DNA of 64,000 nt from Cristatella mucedo (taxonomy: Eukaryota; Bryozoa; Phylactolaemata; Cristatellidae), in the NCBI GenBank assembly GCA_009760855.2, contig WPIO01000057.1, positions 1,333,501 through 1,397,500 on the forward strand, written 5' to 3'. The notes below the pieces were generated by a model. It was not told the origin of the DNA. It did not search any database and saw only the letters and a program-made list of their open reading frames with translations. Of this stretch, positions 1-11,279 are shown one piece after another; position 1 is the first letter of the stretch, and each line of letters opens with the position of its first letter. A program made the translations under genes and the position numbers.

Positions 1-727
1 GTCCGATCCATATCCAAGATTAGGAGCTGTCTTCCACAGTGGCTTGTAAACAATTTAACAAGCTCCTTAGTTCTGTCTCGGCTTGATTATTGTAATTCCC
101 TTTTGGCTGGGTTACCAAAGAAAGCAACTAGGCCATTGCAGCTGACAATGGATATGGCTGCAAGGCTAGTCTTCAAGACGCAGAGGTTTGTGTCTCCTTT
201 GCTAAAAGAGCTAGGATTGATGCCGGTTGAGCAACGGATACAGAGCCAAGTTCTTACCCTGACCCACAAGGCGCACCACGGCTTGGCTCCTTTGTACCTA
301 GCTGAACTGCTGCATCAATTTCAGCATCTTTGCACCCTCAGGTCCTGTGTGGACAAAACATTACCTGTTTCATTCCTCCGCTTAAAGACCGTTGGTGAAG
401 AAGCTTTAGCTCTGCAGGTCCTAGACTGTAGAACTCGTGTCCATAGTTCTTACGTAACGACAACTATTGTCCTGCTGCCGACTATAGCTCATCTTTTTCA
501 GCGGTCCTGAGCTGCTACTTTTATGCTACTCACTACCTCAAGTGCTCTCCTGACTCTGCTATGCTTCCCACTTTCTCTTTGTTGCGTGAGACGAAGTCTG
601 TTGGCTACCAAATGTGTACCGAAAGCCGCTTAGGCTGTGAGTGCACAATACAAAACTCTCGTGCGCAACACCCACATAGACTTTACGACTTTGTGGGGTT
701 ACAGATGGAGATACATTACATTAAATA
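1..727 (+). mobile_element. LINE family B, 3' portion, cut by window edge
   Basis: The sequence aligns by eye with the 3' part of the family B LINE seen in makorin intron 2. It has the C-terminal reverse transcriptase region (RLDYCNSLLAG-type, AARLVFK, LLKELG, then TLTHKAHHGLAPLYLAELL) and the conserved 3' UTR ending in GAGATACATTACATT. The frame is broken after about residue 135. The element continues left of the window. It appears inserted into the family A copy that resumes at 728. Confidence 0.85.
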
Positions 728-1450
728 GCATGCCCAGCATCAGCACGACTAAGCACACAAAGTGCAATTCAAAAGGAACTAGCAAATGCTATGAGAATCG
801 TGTCCGTTTTAGCTTTTTAAACGTTGTCAAGTCAGAGGATGTTGTAATTTCAGTCGGGAGTCAGTACCAGACATTGGGAGCACATGAACAAAAGGTACGG
901 TTTCCACAGGATTTGAAGTTGGTTCGAGGCAAACCTAAACGACTGGACTCAGAAGAATGGGTGGTACGACGCCTAAGATGATGTGGAAGTAGTTCATGTA
1001 GGCGTAGGAGAATAAAGGGATCTAAATATGAGTGACACAAACTTGAGGCCGACAAGCTACTTTATGTATGACAGTGCAGGTCGGTGTAATGTGTTGTATT
1101 GCGGCAACTGTGACACCACAGACGAGCCTAGCTGCACAGCTTTGCATACACGCTGTTTGCTCCTTCTTGCACAGATGGGAGCATTTTCGAGTAGTGAGTT
1201 GCAGATGGCACGAATGCATGAATCAACTTGAATGTGTTATCCCCCATCTAACCAGGCCCGAATTTTCGCAATGCTATGTAGCTGAAAGTAAGCAGACGAC
1301 TAGGAGTTGATTTGGTCTCCTAACGGAAGTCCACTTTCGAACAGAACACCAAGATTTGCACAGATCTTACAGGGCACAGGCTTGCAAAGCCGATTTCGAG
1401 TGTTAAGCTTTCCAATTTCTGAGTCACATTGCAGTGCATTATCGTTGTAA
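728..1450 (-). mobile_element. LINE family A remnant (CR1/L2-like)
   Basis: On the minus strand this carries degraded matches to the C-terminal RT region of family A (LPRTNFKSCGNRTF...CAPNVW for the consensus PRTNLKSFGDRAF...YAPKAW) and the upstream segment ending near the SASIS/ARN block. It has many indels, so it is an old copy. Its 3' UTR lies left of the window, beyond the family B insertion. Confidence 0.75.
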
Positions 1451-1464
1451 AGTACCAAAAATAA

Positions 1465-1700
1465 TAATAGTTATAGTAATAAATTTCTAGAGCACCCACA
1501 GAGAACCTATTATCTTTCTAGGCACTTAACATATTCTCTAAAGGAATAATAATATATTTGCATTGTAACCTCAGAGAACTTAATCTCTTTCTAGACACAT
1601 TACATAAATTGTAAAGGGAGCATGATGATCAAATGGTTAGCGGTAATATGCACAATGTCAACTAGCATAATTTGGTTCGAGGTTGCATGCTTATTGTCAA
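1465..1700 (-). mobile_element. Two tandem LINE family A 3' tails
   Basis: Two successive copies of the family A 3' end motif (AGAGAAC...ATCTCTTTCTAGGCAC) lie after AATAATA runs, at about 1470-1545 and 1550-1700. Both are diverged. Only 3' UTR sequence is present. Confidence 0.65.
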
Positions 1701-3440
1701 CATGCAAACCCTTTTCACGCTATTGAGCTCATGTATTCTCATTGCAAATGTGCTGCAAAGACGCTAGCCGCTACTACAAGTCACAAGAAATCCAGGAGAA
1801 ATCGGCTGGGCCAAGCTTATCTCTGGTGAATTTCCGGTAGATTTTGGTAGAGGCCAGTATTTCTTGCAGCTCATTTGCATGAGAACGGTAGAGCCAAATA
1901 GCGTGTAATTTGGTCGACATGTTACAACGAGGGCGTACTACATGTACTCAGAATTCAAGCTTTTTGCTACTGACTTTCAGTCGATGTTGGCCTAATAAGA
2001 GAATATTTCAGAAATTCATTGCACCCAGCTGTAACAGAAAGTGCCCAGCTGCATCCAAAGCTCGACTGGACTAAGAACACAGTGGAGGCAAAGAATATAA
2101 TAACGCCCAGAGCAGATGGCTTAAAACTAGTGGTGGAGTGCTGGGGGAGCCGGCTACCTAACATGGGCTGATTTGGGCTTCCCAGGCTACTGGTCACATG
2201 AACTTTTAAAAGCACAGCTAACCAGACAATAAACATAGAGTGGTGGTTGGGTGGTGGATTATTATGGGGGGGACCGATTTCACCTGCAAAAGCAATTTTT
2301 TTATACTTAACGACGACGACATTCCCAAGTCTACACAGCTGCTTCCGAACAGAGTATGCCATAACTGCTACTCCAACAGTTGTTGACCGTTGGCCTCCTG
2401 GCTCAAGCACAGAACTCCAAAAGACTTCAGCAAAGAGGAAAGCCGGCAAGTCCTGTTCCATTTACTCGAAACTCCCTATGGTCATAAAACGTTGCTCCTG
2501 GAGCTCCATGCATGCATGCACACGGACACGGCAATCTGTGAATCACAGGCCGGTTCCCAAACTGCAGACTACATCTATTTACCTAATACCCTGCAGTGAG
2601 ACTAGGCAATCCAGGCAAAGTGTGTGCACTGCAGCTAATCCTTTGCCTCTCCTGGTGCTACATTCCCTGAACTTTGAGTAGAAGCTGAAGTCATGCCGAA
2701 TTCTGCGGGAATGCGGCAGAGGCTTGCTGAAGGGTGCTGGCAAGCCCTGCAGGCCAGCCAGCCAGCCAGCTGCCCAGCTCAGGCTTGCCTGTTGCAGTGG
2801 CCCAGCCAGCTAGGAAGGCCACGATGAGGGCATCTTAGCTAAAGAGGCATTGTGTCTGAAACCATCGGCATCAGCACCAGCCTACCAGGGTTCGCTTGCA
2901 CAGCACAGTCAGCTGCCTCACAGCGGCTAGTAAGCATAGAAGGGGTTGTGCCGAAGCGCATCGTGCAGCGTTTCTTCAGCAGTATGACATGGGGAAGAAG
3001 GAAAAAGGATGAGGCCCGCACGGCAAAGGCCTCATCATCATCAGCAGGCCCACCTTGCTGCGCTATCTCGATCTCTCTTCTGCCAAAGCCGGCGTGACTC
3101 AGGCTCCGAACACAGAAGTCCGAGAAGCCAGAGGCTGTCGTCTTAAAAAAAAAGGAAAAACTCGGCAATCGATAGCAAATAAAAACCGAGAGAGGGAGAG
3201 AGAGAGAGCAGCAGCATCCGGGGCTTGCGCACATGCCACAGAGTGCTTGGTTGTGGCTCGCTACCATAGGGACATCCCACAGCAGGCCTGCTGCCTCACC
3301 TGCTGTTTGTCCTTGGGACTGAACTCGGCTTCGTCCTCTGACGAGCTGCCGGTGTAGGATGCTGTGAAAAGTCAAGGCATGCTGGAATGAGCTAGCTGGA
3401 AGCCATCAGAGAAAGCACAAGAGCAGAGGCAGAGCTCAGT
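1700..3440. other. No identifiable gene
   Basis: No convincing exon or known element is seen. Open frames on both strands lack family similarity. There are short simple-sequence patches: CCAGCCAGCCAG near 2755 and a (GA)n run near 3190-3210. Confidence 0.5.
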
Positions 3441-3466
3441 CTACAATTGCCACCAAGATGCCATGC

Positions 3467-3544
3467 TATATATATATCTCTCTCTCTGTCTGTCTCTCTC
3501 TCTCTGTCTCTCTCTGTCCCTGTCCCTGTCTGTCTCTGTCTGTC

Positions 3545-3625
<81 letters not shown>

Positions 3626-3650
3626 TTGCCTGCCTGTCTGTCTGTCTCTT
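3467..3650. repeat. (CT)n/(GTCT)n microsatellite
   Basis: About 180 bp of CT dinucleotides with interspersed GTCT units, starting with a short (TA)n. The Leu/Ser- or Arg/Glu-repeat frames across it are artefacts. Confidence 0.97.
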
Positions 3651-4800
3651 GTGGTGTGCTTGCTTCCATGCCGTTTGGGTACTGAGCAGTCACCAGCAGA
3701 GAATGCATCGGTTTATTTTTATTCAGGTTTTGTTTTATCATGCATACTGACACAGACGTACCAGCATCATCAGCAGCTTCCGGCACAGACTGCAAACGGC
3801 TCTAATAGATGGAAAACGTTCGAGCAGGTTCGTCGCAATGTATCGTGAATTTACTCAGCGCTAAAGGTCAAGGTTGATTCGTCTGCCTGATTTATATAGT
3901 GGCAGAAGAGCCTGACCAGCTATCTTTGCTGCTTGCAGAGGGCAATACAGGATTGCCCATTTCAGGACTCGATTCCATGACATGGGTCACAAAAAGCAAG
4001 TACCTTAGCCCATGGCTAACACCTGGGGGGGGGGCACTGCAGCTACTCTGGCTCCGTGCTGGCTAGAGCAAAGGAACTACACAGGCTGCTTAAAAAAAAC
4101 TGGCAAGTGCCCTGCCGAATTGATACAGCTTAGGTATCCCAGAGGCCTACTTTTGCATCTTGATAGGAATAGTGGATTATCTACGATTGTGGATGACTGA
4201 CGATTAGGTTCAATAACGAAAACACTATTCAGGCTTTGCCATATGCCGGCAGATCGCAGAAGGGGTGGGGTGGGGTCAAACAAGAATTTTTAGATCAGTG
4301 AAACAGACACACGAGTTGGGGCCGACCCTGCAAAGGGGCGTGCCATCCCTTAAAGCTCCACTAACACTGATTGGCCTCGGGCAGAGTCAATGTTCAGCCA
4401 GCTTTAACAATTCTGGCAGGGCAGTTGACTCGAAAGGGGGCGCTCTCTGCCGGCTGACCCATAGGCTCTTTCAGCCCTCCCTACGATACCAATACGTAGC
4501 TGTTGATAAGACCAACTGGTGGGCTTCCTCTCTTGACCGAAAGACAAATAATTACTTAAGCAGCAGTTACTTGCATGCCTGCGGTGGTGAGTGTCGTGGT
4601 GGGAAAGTCATCTCGACGGGACTGTTTGAGCATGACATGCCGACTTGGCCCATCCACCAAGAAAGAGCATAAACACTACGACTATGTATAACAAATTCAT
4701 ATGGCCAAGCACAAGATAAACAAATGGGTTTGTAGGTACAGTCGCATAGTTGCACACACAAACACATACGAACCTGCACCCACAAACACAGGCTCGTGTG
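3651..4800. other. No identifiable gene
   Basis: Unassigned sequence with a G9 run at 4025. No repeat family or protein similarity was recognised. Confidence 0.45.
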
Positions 4801-4807
4801 CACGCAT

Positions 4808-4867
<60 letters not shown>
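4808..4867. repeat. (CA)n microsatellite
   Basis: About 30 uninterrupted CA units. Imperfect CA-rich sequence extends left to about 4750. Confidence 0.97.
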
Positions 4868-4869
<2 letters not shown>

Positions 4870-5009
4870 GAATGCTCATACACACTCACGTTCATACAAA
4901 ATCGAGCAGTTGCATCAGGATGGCAAGCAAGCGATCGGTAGCTTTGGATCAAGAGGCTGAGAAACAGCAAGCAGAGATGCCGTGGGACTGCAGCCAGGGA
5001 TCAGCTCTA

Positions 5010-5075
5010 CCCCAAGAGAATGTCACCAACAATAATTGATCTGTCCCCAAGAGGATGTCACCAACAATAATTGGA
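5010..5075. repeat. Short direct duplication
   Basis: The motif CCCCAAGAG(A/G)ATGTCACCAAC with following AATAATTG occurs twice in tandem, about 35 bp apart. Confidence 0.85.
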
Positions 5076-5880
5076 AAGGTCAGCTTTCAGCATCACAGTA
5101 TTTACAGGTCCTTTTTATTAATCTGTGGCTACTTTCCTGGTCAGAGCCTGGCATCCGCCAACGAATGGATAGCTGCAGCTACAGTAAAAGGAGCCGAGGC
5201 GTATAACCTACCTGCACGATCAAAGCAGTGGCTTGCTCATCCGAAAGCTACTGGCAGCCAGATCCCTGAATTGCAATGCATGACATTACTAGGGGCACGA
5301 GCTGCCTGCTTTCTGAGCAGTTAAGCTGCAGCAAACACAGGGGCTGTGGCCCCAAGAACTGCCGTGAAAAAGTAAACTTGGCAACTTGCCACGACTTGCA
5401 TGGTGCTGGACTACGATGGGCCTAACCTGGGTTAGTGTGGGCAAAAGCCTGGATCGCCGAGTCGACTGTTGGTCGAAGCCCAGGCAGCCTGCAGTCCCAT
5501 CCTCTCGAAAGGAGTTACCCGACCGGTACTTGGGGTCATACTAGTAATCCGTTCACACTCTCGGTAACAGATCCTAACAAAAATCCCTTCACACTCTCTC
5601 GGAAACTGAGCCGATCTTCTTGGAGGGGAGGAGTGGCTGAGGCCATCTCTTGCTGGCCCCTCCATGAAGCGATCTGGCCGAAGCCATCGATCTGGCCACT
5701 GGCAGCACTTTTAGACTGGGCCACATCACCAGAGCCAAAAAAAGTCGGGGCGATCCGGCCACGGATGCCACCGTTCTCGGTCGAAGCCAAGAACAGCCTG
5801 GGGCCAGCAGTATCCGAGGTCGCGGCTTCCTCGCCCCTTCCCTTGCACTCTGTACGCCCAGGGCCCGGCGTAAGACTCAC

Positions 5881-6388
5881 AGTGCGAAATGTCGTCGCTG
5901 TGATCGCCCCAGCTGCTGTCGCTTCCCAGCCGTCGGGGGTGCACCGCTGCAGCATCCTGCCGCTGCTGCCCGCCGACCGACTCTGCTCGGGAGCGCCGGC
6001 AGCGCGTGTTGTAGCCACGCGCCGCCTGCCGCAGCAGCTGCAGCTGGTGAATGCTCGTCTGTTGCTGGCTGATTGCCGGCAGGCTGAGGCGGCGCTGGCG
6101 AGTGACGAACTCCTCCTGCTCGCTCTCTGTAATCTTGTCGGCGGCGGGCACCGACGTCGGTGACGTGGGCGCCATGCTGGCGTCGGTGACGGGCTCTGAC
6201 TGCTGTCCGGTTGCTGTCGACGACTGCGGCAGCGCCACCGTCTGCTTCTTCAGTATGGACGGCATGGCCCGGTCCCTGCCGATCGGGGAGCTCGGTGCCA
6301 CTGCCGAGCTTGTCGTCGGTTGCTGCTGCTGCTGCTGCTTGCAGTCCAAGTCGGTGCTGCCCCCCGAAGAACTTCCTGCGGTAGCCAT
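5881..6388 (-). CDS. Candidate coding exon, Gln/Ser-rich, unidentified
   Basis: A minus-strand frame opens at ATG 6388 (context GACCAGATGG) and runs 169 codons to a strong donor, CACT|GTGAGT, at 5880. The protein has a Ser/Gly-rich start, a KQQQQQQP run, PSSPIGRDRAMPSILKKQ, an acidic patch ITESEQEEF, then VTRQRRLSLPAISQQQ with a PKA or 14-3-3-like RRLS site, a basic NTRCRRSRAES stretch, and GSDSSWGDHSDDISH just before the donor. The residue usage looks like a disordered N-terminal region of a signalling or scaffold protein. No family is recognised. Later exons would lie below 5880; nothing convincing was found there. The CpG-rich setting at 5.65-7.0 kb favours a promoter-proximal first exon. 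The long frames on the opposite strand here are shadows. Confidence 0.45.
6322..6341 (+). repeat. CTG/CAG trinucleotide run coding poly-Gln on the minus strand
   Basis: Consecutive CTG/CTT units on the plus strand read as CAG codons on the minus strand and give the Gln-6 run in the candidate exon. Runs like this are often length-polymorphic. Confidence 0.7.
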
Positions 6389-7239
6389 CTGGTCGCTCCT
6401 CTCTGCGCCTGCCTGCACCGGCCGCTGGACTCGGAGAGCGAGCTCCTCAGCAGAAAGATGCTGACCGATGGAGCTCCTGCCTCGGTGCAGCCCAGTAAAA
6501 TCAGTTACTCTCAGCCGATTGGCCGGCTCTAGTTACCTGGCAGTCAGCTGGCCTCTGCTTGACTGGCTGGGAGGCACCGGTTTTGCAGGCTCGTCTGCTG
6601 GGCCAGCAAGACTAGACTGACCGGGTCGCCTTACTGCCCACGCCTCGAGAAACAGAGGCCTCCACCGGCAGCGGTTTTCTCCTCGACCCAGCGCAGGAGC
6701 AAGCCTGCCTAATCCGACGCCGAGCTGCCACGACCGGCGGGCGTGCCTGCGCTATCGGCGACGATGTCTCTCGACTGACATCGGTTCGGGCAAACGGCAG
6801 GGCGCCTACGACGCCACAGCCACGTAAGATCCACGCTTCTGCTCGCCGGCCGGCGCTTCTGCTCCTCCGCCTCCGGCTATAGCCAGCCGCAAGGCGCAAT
6901 CTGTCTCTATCTCGCTGCCGGCTCGGTATCTGGCTGGCAATGTTGACCGAGGACGGCACCAGCAAGGCGATCGAGCGGGCAGCAGCAGCACTGCAAGCTC
7001 TTCCACAGCTCGCCCCTACACTGGCCACTGCAGCAGTCCAGAGGCTGCTGATAGCTCCCAGCTGACGATCGGCCCTAATCCAGCAGCAGACAGCTGAAGC
7101 CGTGCCATGCCATCGACAGAGTTCGACTGGGCGAGAGAGACTAGGCAGTCCTTTGACTTGCCCCTCCCACCATTGAAGAGCTGCTTTAGCCTCCCTGATG
7201 CCAGGGCTGCAGGACCAGGTGCGCATGCGGAGTGTTCCC

Positions 7240-7345
7240 GTTGCCCCCCCCCACACACACACGTGCACACAGACACAGACACACACACACGTGCACACAC
7301 ACACGTGCACACACACACACACACACGTGCACACACACAACACAT
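7240..7345. repeat. (CA)n with ACGTGC interruptions
   Basis: A CA-rich array broken at regular intervals by CACGTGCA units, so it mixes dinucleotide and roughly 14-bp higher-order periodicity. Confidence 0.9.
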
Positions 7346-7734
7346 GCACACGGGCGCAAGCAGACATAACTGCAACTAGGGCCGGCATGGCCCGGCAGCT
7401 GGCTAAAAGATCCTCAGAGGGCAATGCGACAGCAGGTCTAACACAATCCCTGCTCCACACCCAGCACCATCATGGTCGGAGGGAACTGGGTAAGATTGGG
7501 CAGCCACATGCCCAGGAGTGCCTGCACGAGCTCACGACTATCGAATGTGAATTCGAAGCCGATGAACAACAGCCTGAACTGCTGTCTGACTTATCCACTG
7601 CCACCGGAGTCGCCACCTGCCTAGCGCAAGATGGGTCTCAGACCGGATTCGTGGATTCGTCCTTCATGTGCATGTGCCTGCTTACTCTGTGCCTGCTGCT
7701 TGCAGATGTTACCACCAATCATTTGGGAATGCTT

Positions 7735-7815
7735 TCTATACAGCACCTGTAAAGTGCCTAAAAGAGATTAAGTTCTCTAAGAGCACTATACAAATGCATT
7801 ATAATCATTATTATT
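7735..7815 (+). mobile_element. LINE/SINE 3' tail, plus strand
   Basis: Carries the shared tail TAAAGTGCCT...AGAGATTAAGTTCTCT...GCACTATACAAATG followed by ATT repeats. No body sequence was recognised upstream, so it is a short 5'-truncated insertion. Confidence 0.75.
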
Positions 7816-7829
7816 ATGCTTCCATTTCA

Positions 7830-7980
7830 CGACTCAGTTAGTGTGTTCGACTCCAGCTGAAGGCAATCCTTTATTGCCCACTGCAAGGAGGCTGGCAACA
7901 TCCACCCAGGCTGATATTCAGTTATGTAAATGAGGCTGCTGAAAAAGCTGACCTTTAGCTTTTTATATTTTACCTATCCC
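7830..7980 (+). mobile_element. SINE family II copy
   Basis: Shares with 43125-43310 the B-box-like GTTCGACTCC (there GGTTCGAGTC), the block TTTATTGCCCACTGCAAG and the block AATGAGGCTGCTGAA...GCTGACCTTTA. This looks like a tRNA-derived short element. The A-box end is poorly preserved. Confidence 0.6.
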
Positions 7981-8369
7981 CTGCCCTCTAATCAGTTATC
8001 AACTAGCCGAGTTTGTTTAGAGCAAGCCACATTTGCAGAGACTGTCCCCGGCTATCTACTGAACGACCAGCAATAGGCATCCGTGCTGCCCACGATCAAA
8101 TAGCCATGATCAATTAGCCTACTGCATGTGGTCAGTGGGCTAGTCGATTGCCACTTGACAACTGAATTAGGTTCCTAGAGCTCATTGGATCCTCAGAGGT
8201 CCGTGCACAGTCAGTAGCTTGAGTTGAGGCTTCCAAAAACAGAAAGTTCAAAAGATGAATTTATGTGGTGTGCTCAGCCGGGTCTTTAGTCCACCAAACA
8301 CCCCAATAGTATAAATAGCTAGACCGGCCGAATGCAGCTTGCCTAAGACTGACAGCACTTAGCTGAAAT

Positions 8370-8828
8370 GCTGCACCAGTTTCAGCCTCCTCGTACTTTC
8401 AGGTCCTGTATAGACAATACATTAGCTGTTCCATTCTTCTGCTTAAAGACAGTTGGCGAGAGAAGCTTTAGCTCTGTAGGTCCTAGACTATGGAACTCGC
8501 TTCCACAATTCTTACACAACGACAACTACTCTACTGCTGCCGACTAGGCACATCCTTTCCAGCAGCCCTGAACTGTTACTTCCATGTTATTCACTACCTC
8601 AACTGCTCTCCTGATTCTGCTATGCTTCCCACTGTCTCTTTGTTGCATTAGATGAAGTCTGTTGGATAACGAATGTGTACCAATAGCCGCCTAGGCTGTG
8701 AGTGCACCATACACAACTCTACTGCTATGCAAACTCTCCTGCTGTGCAAAACTCTCCTGCTGTGCAAAACTCTCCTGTGAAATATCCACGTAGTAGTTGT
8801 GGCTTTGTGGAATTACAGACAGTGATGA
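8370..8828 (+). mobile_element. LINE family B 3' end fragment
   Basis: Aligns with the family B C-terminus and 3' UTR, from the CTGAAATGCTGCACCAGTTTC block to a degraded terminus near GAATTACAGACAG. It contains an 18-bp unit (CAAAACTCTCCTGCTGTG) repeated about three times at 8720-8775, a local duplication in the region that reads CAAAACTCTC once in other copies. Confidence 0.8.
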
Positions 8829-8829
8829 A

Positions 8830-9868
8830 CAGAGAATAGTTTCGTCTTAAGTTATCGAGCACTATATAGGCTTAACTATCGAGCCTTGTGTTACTTGCTG
8901 TCAACCCTGGGCTAAGGCTTTGGCTTTAAACAGCCACGTATGTGCACCAACCAAGTAGTGACAAGTTAGCATGCTACGTCAACCAAATTATAACAGACCT
9001 AGAGACTAATAGTAGCTTCTGGTTTATAGCCTAAATAAATTGGATGCACTATAATCTCTAGTTTTGAATGTAAGGCTATACATGTGAAGTAAGAGTTAGC
9101 TGTAATTTGGGTTTTCAGTGAGTTGTATGAGATGGTTGGTGCTGTACAGATGTGGGCCCAAGTGCCTATCGAATAGACTGTTCTGCATAAATAACAAGGA
9201 CTGATAATTCTAAGATATATACACTTTTGCTAGGTGCCATGCCCTGCTATTGTCGGCATAACTGCAGGTATCCATATAGCAACTGCTTCAAGGTGCAAAC
9301 TCACCCGTATTTGTCCGACATCTGCAAGGACTGGCCCATTACACGGGATGCATTTATGGCCAAAGTACGCTAGTTCAGGAGCTACTACAGCTCGTTCGTA
9401 ACATTTGGTAGGTGTCACAAGTCTTAGATCTCTGCTGAGAAGCTTTATTAGGCTCATCGCTTGTGCCATTGGTTAGCACAGTATACCCGAAGTATGCTTT
9501 TGGATGTAGGCGTTTACAAAACATACCCAGTTCAATAGATTAGAGTTATCCTATCTACCTTATAGTGAACTGCTGATCACTGCTGAGCCGAACTCAATCA
9601 ATTTTTAGAAAAATTCTTACTCCAAATAGCTCCGCAAATGTTCGCTCAATGGCTCTAAGTAAGTGAGCATCTAATTAAATTGCGGTGTTCGTCATTACTC
9701 TGGCTGAAGATCCAAGAATTTAAAGCACCGGCTACTGGCAGCAATATCGAAAGTAAAATCTACTGATAGTCTACAGTCTGTAAGGACTAATGCTGACACC
9801 ATAAAATATAAGGGTGTGTTAATGCTATGTAGTCATCAAGAACTTGCGTTTGGTAAGGCAATGTGGTC
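8830..9868. other. No identifiable gene
   Basis: AT-rich unassigned sequence with no exon or known repeat recognised. Confidence 0.5.
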
Positions 9869-9869
9869 A

Positions 9870-11105
9870 TTAAATAAGTATAATAATAAAGCACCCTCAG
9901 AGAACTCAATCTCTTTCTAGGCATTTTACATTTGCTGCAAAGGGAACAGCGATTGAATGGTGAGTAATATCATGCTTGATAAACAACGTTAACAATATGG
10001 TTAGGGGTGACATTCACAGGGTCAGCATGCAAATGTGGTTAGTGGCAGCATCCACAGTGTCAGCATGCATAAGCATGTAAAAGATGAACCACAGGGACCC
10101 ACTAAAGTTCTTTCTAAATGTGGTCAAGTCATGCGATGTTGTGACACAAGTCGGGAGTGAGACCAGGCTTTGGGAGCATACGAACTAAATGCCCGGTCTC
10201 CAAAGGATTTGAGGTTTCTAAGAGGTATTGGTAAACTGTTGGATTACGAAAAGCAGGTGGTATGATGCTTAGCCTGGTGGGGGAGTAGATCTGAGAGATA
10301 AGCTGGAGCCAAAAAATGAAGTGACCTAGAAGTGTGCAACAAAACCTTGAAGTCAATCCGTTGCTTGACTGGTAGCCAGTGCAGGTTAGCGATAAGTGGT
10401 GTGATGTGGCAACTGCGAAGCTCATGACAGACAAGCCTAGCTGCAGAGTTTTGCACCAGCTGTAATAATAATAATAATAATGCACTTGATAAAGCGCCCT
10501 CAGAGAACTCAATCTCTCTCTAGGCGCTTTACATTTGCTGCAAAGGGAAATGCAATTAAATGGTGAGTAATATCATGCTTGATAAACAAACAAAATGAAT
10601 AACATGGTTAGGGGTGACATGCACAGGGTCAGCATGCAAATGTGTAAGCTCCCGATTGCACATGGAGGTAGGCCAGCAAGCAGTGAGTTACAGAAGTCAA
10701 GACCGGATGTCAAAAATACATGGGCCAACTTAGATGTGGTATCCATATATAAACAGGCCAAAATTTTAGCAATATTATGTATCTGAAAGTGGGCAGGCTT
10801 GACTGTGGAGCTGATGTGGTCGTCTAACGAAAGGTCACTTTGGAACATGACACATAGATTTCGTGCAGATTCAACAGAAGATATGCTGGCAGAGCCGATT
10901 TTAAGCGTTAGCCTTTCTAATTTCTGAATAACACTTGGTTTGCCCATAACTAGTAAGTTAGTCTTATCATAATTTAATTTAGGAAAATTTGCTGCCATCT
11001 ATGTATGGATATCATCAATACATGCAGCAAGAGAGTTGAGAGAATCCGACATACTCGAAGGCTAAGTGAACAGCTATTGTGGGACTATGCATTTAGAGAT
11101 TCCAA
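9870..11105 (-). mobile_element. LINE family A copy interrupted by a second family A 3' end
   Basis: The minus strand encodes family A RT C-terminal segments: NFPKLNYDKTNLLVMGKPS, KLERLTLKIGSASIS, then after the interruption ELRSCHITPLIANLHWLPVK and QAKHHTT. The 3' UTR and (ATT)n tail lie at 9885-10010. Frame breaks are present. Its body is split at 10462/10644 by a nested tail. Confidence 0.85.
10463..10643 (-). mobile_element. Nested LINE family A 3'-UTR insertion
   Basis: A 180-bp family A 3' end ((ATT)n tail through GGGTCAGCATGCAAATG) sits inside another family A copy. Host sequence ends at CACCAGCTGTAA and resumes at TAAGCTCCCGATTGCAC, consistent with a short target duplication of about TGTAA/TGTAA. 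The insert is purely 3' UTR. Confidence 0.8.
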
Positions 11106-11111
11106 GAAAAG

Positions 11112-11275
11112 AATAATAATAATAATAATAATAATGATAATACATTTTTAGAGCGTCCTCGGTGAACTTATCTCTTTTTAGGGACTTTAAATATGCTGTA
11201 AGGGAAGCATGATCAAATGGTGTGTGACACTATGCACAATCTCAACAAGCATAACATGGTTAGACGCCACTTGAA
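11112..11275 (-). mobile_element. LINE family A 3' tail
   Basis: (AAT)n followed by a diverged family A 3' UTR (GAACTTATCTCTTTTTAGG..., GCATGATCAAATGG). No coding part. Confidence 0.75.
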
Positions 11276-11279
11276 TGGA

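Larger units (their letters stand above)
5650..7100. promoter_or_regulatory. CpG-rich island
   Basis: By eye this stretch is much richer in G+C and CG dinucleotides than its surroundings, and it contains the candidate minus-strand exon. A 5' regulatory role is inferred. No specific factor sites were identified. Confidence 0.4.

Noticed and set aside
3447-3848. Long Ser/Leu-rich frames and an Arg/Glu-rich minus frame
   Set aside because: They are translations of the (CT)n microsatellite in different frames.
4567-4970. Cys/Val- and His/Thr-repeat proteins
   Set aside because: Artefacts of the (CA)n array.
5435-6163. 242-codon plus-strand frame
   Set aside because: It lies opposite the minus-strand candidate exon, which has better composition and a donor. 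GC-rich sequence keeps several frames open.
6612-7460. 282-codon minus-strand frame
   Set aside because: Composition-driven: it runs through the (CA)n array as a Cys/Val repeat and shows no domain.
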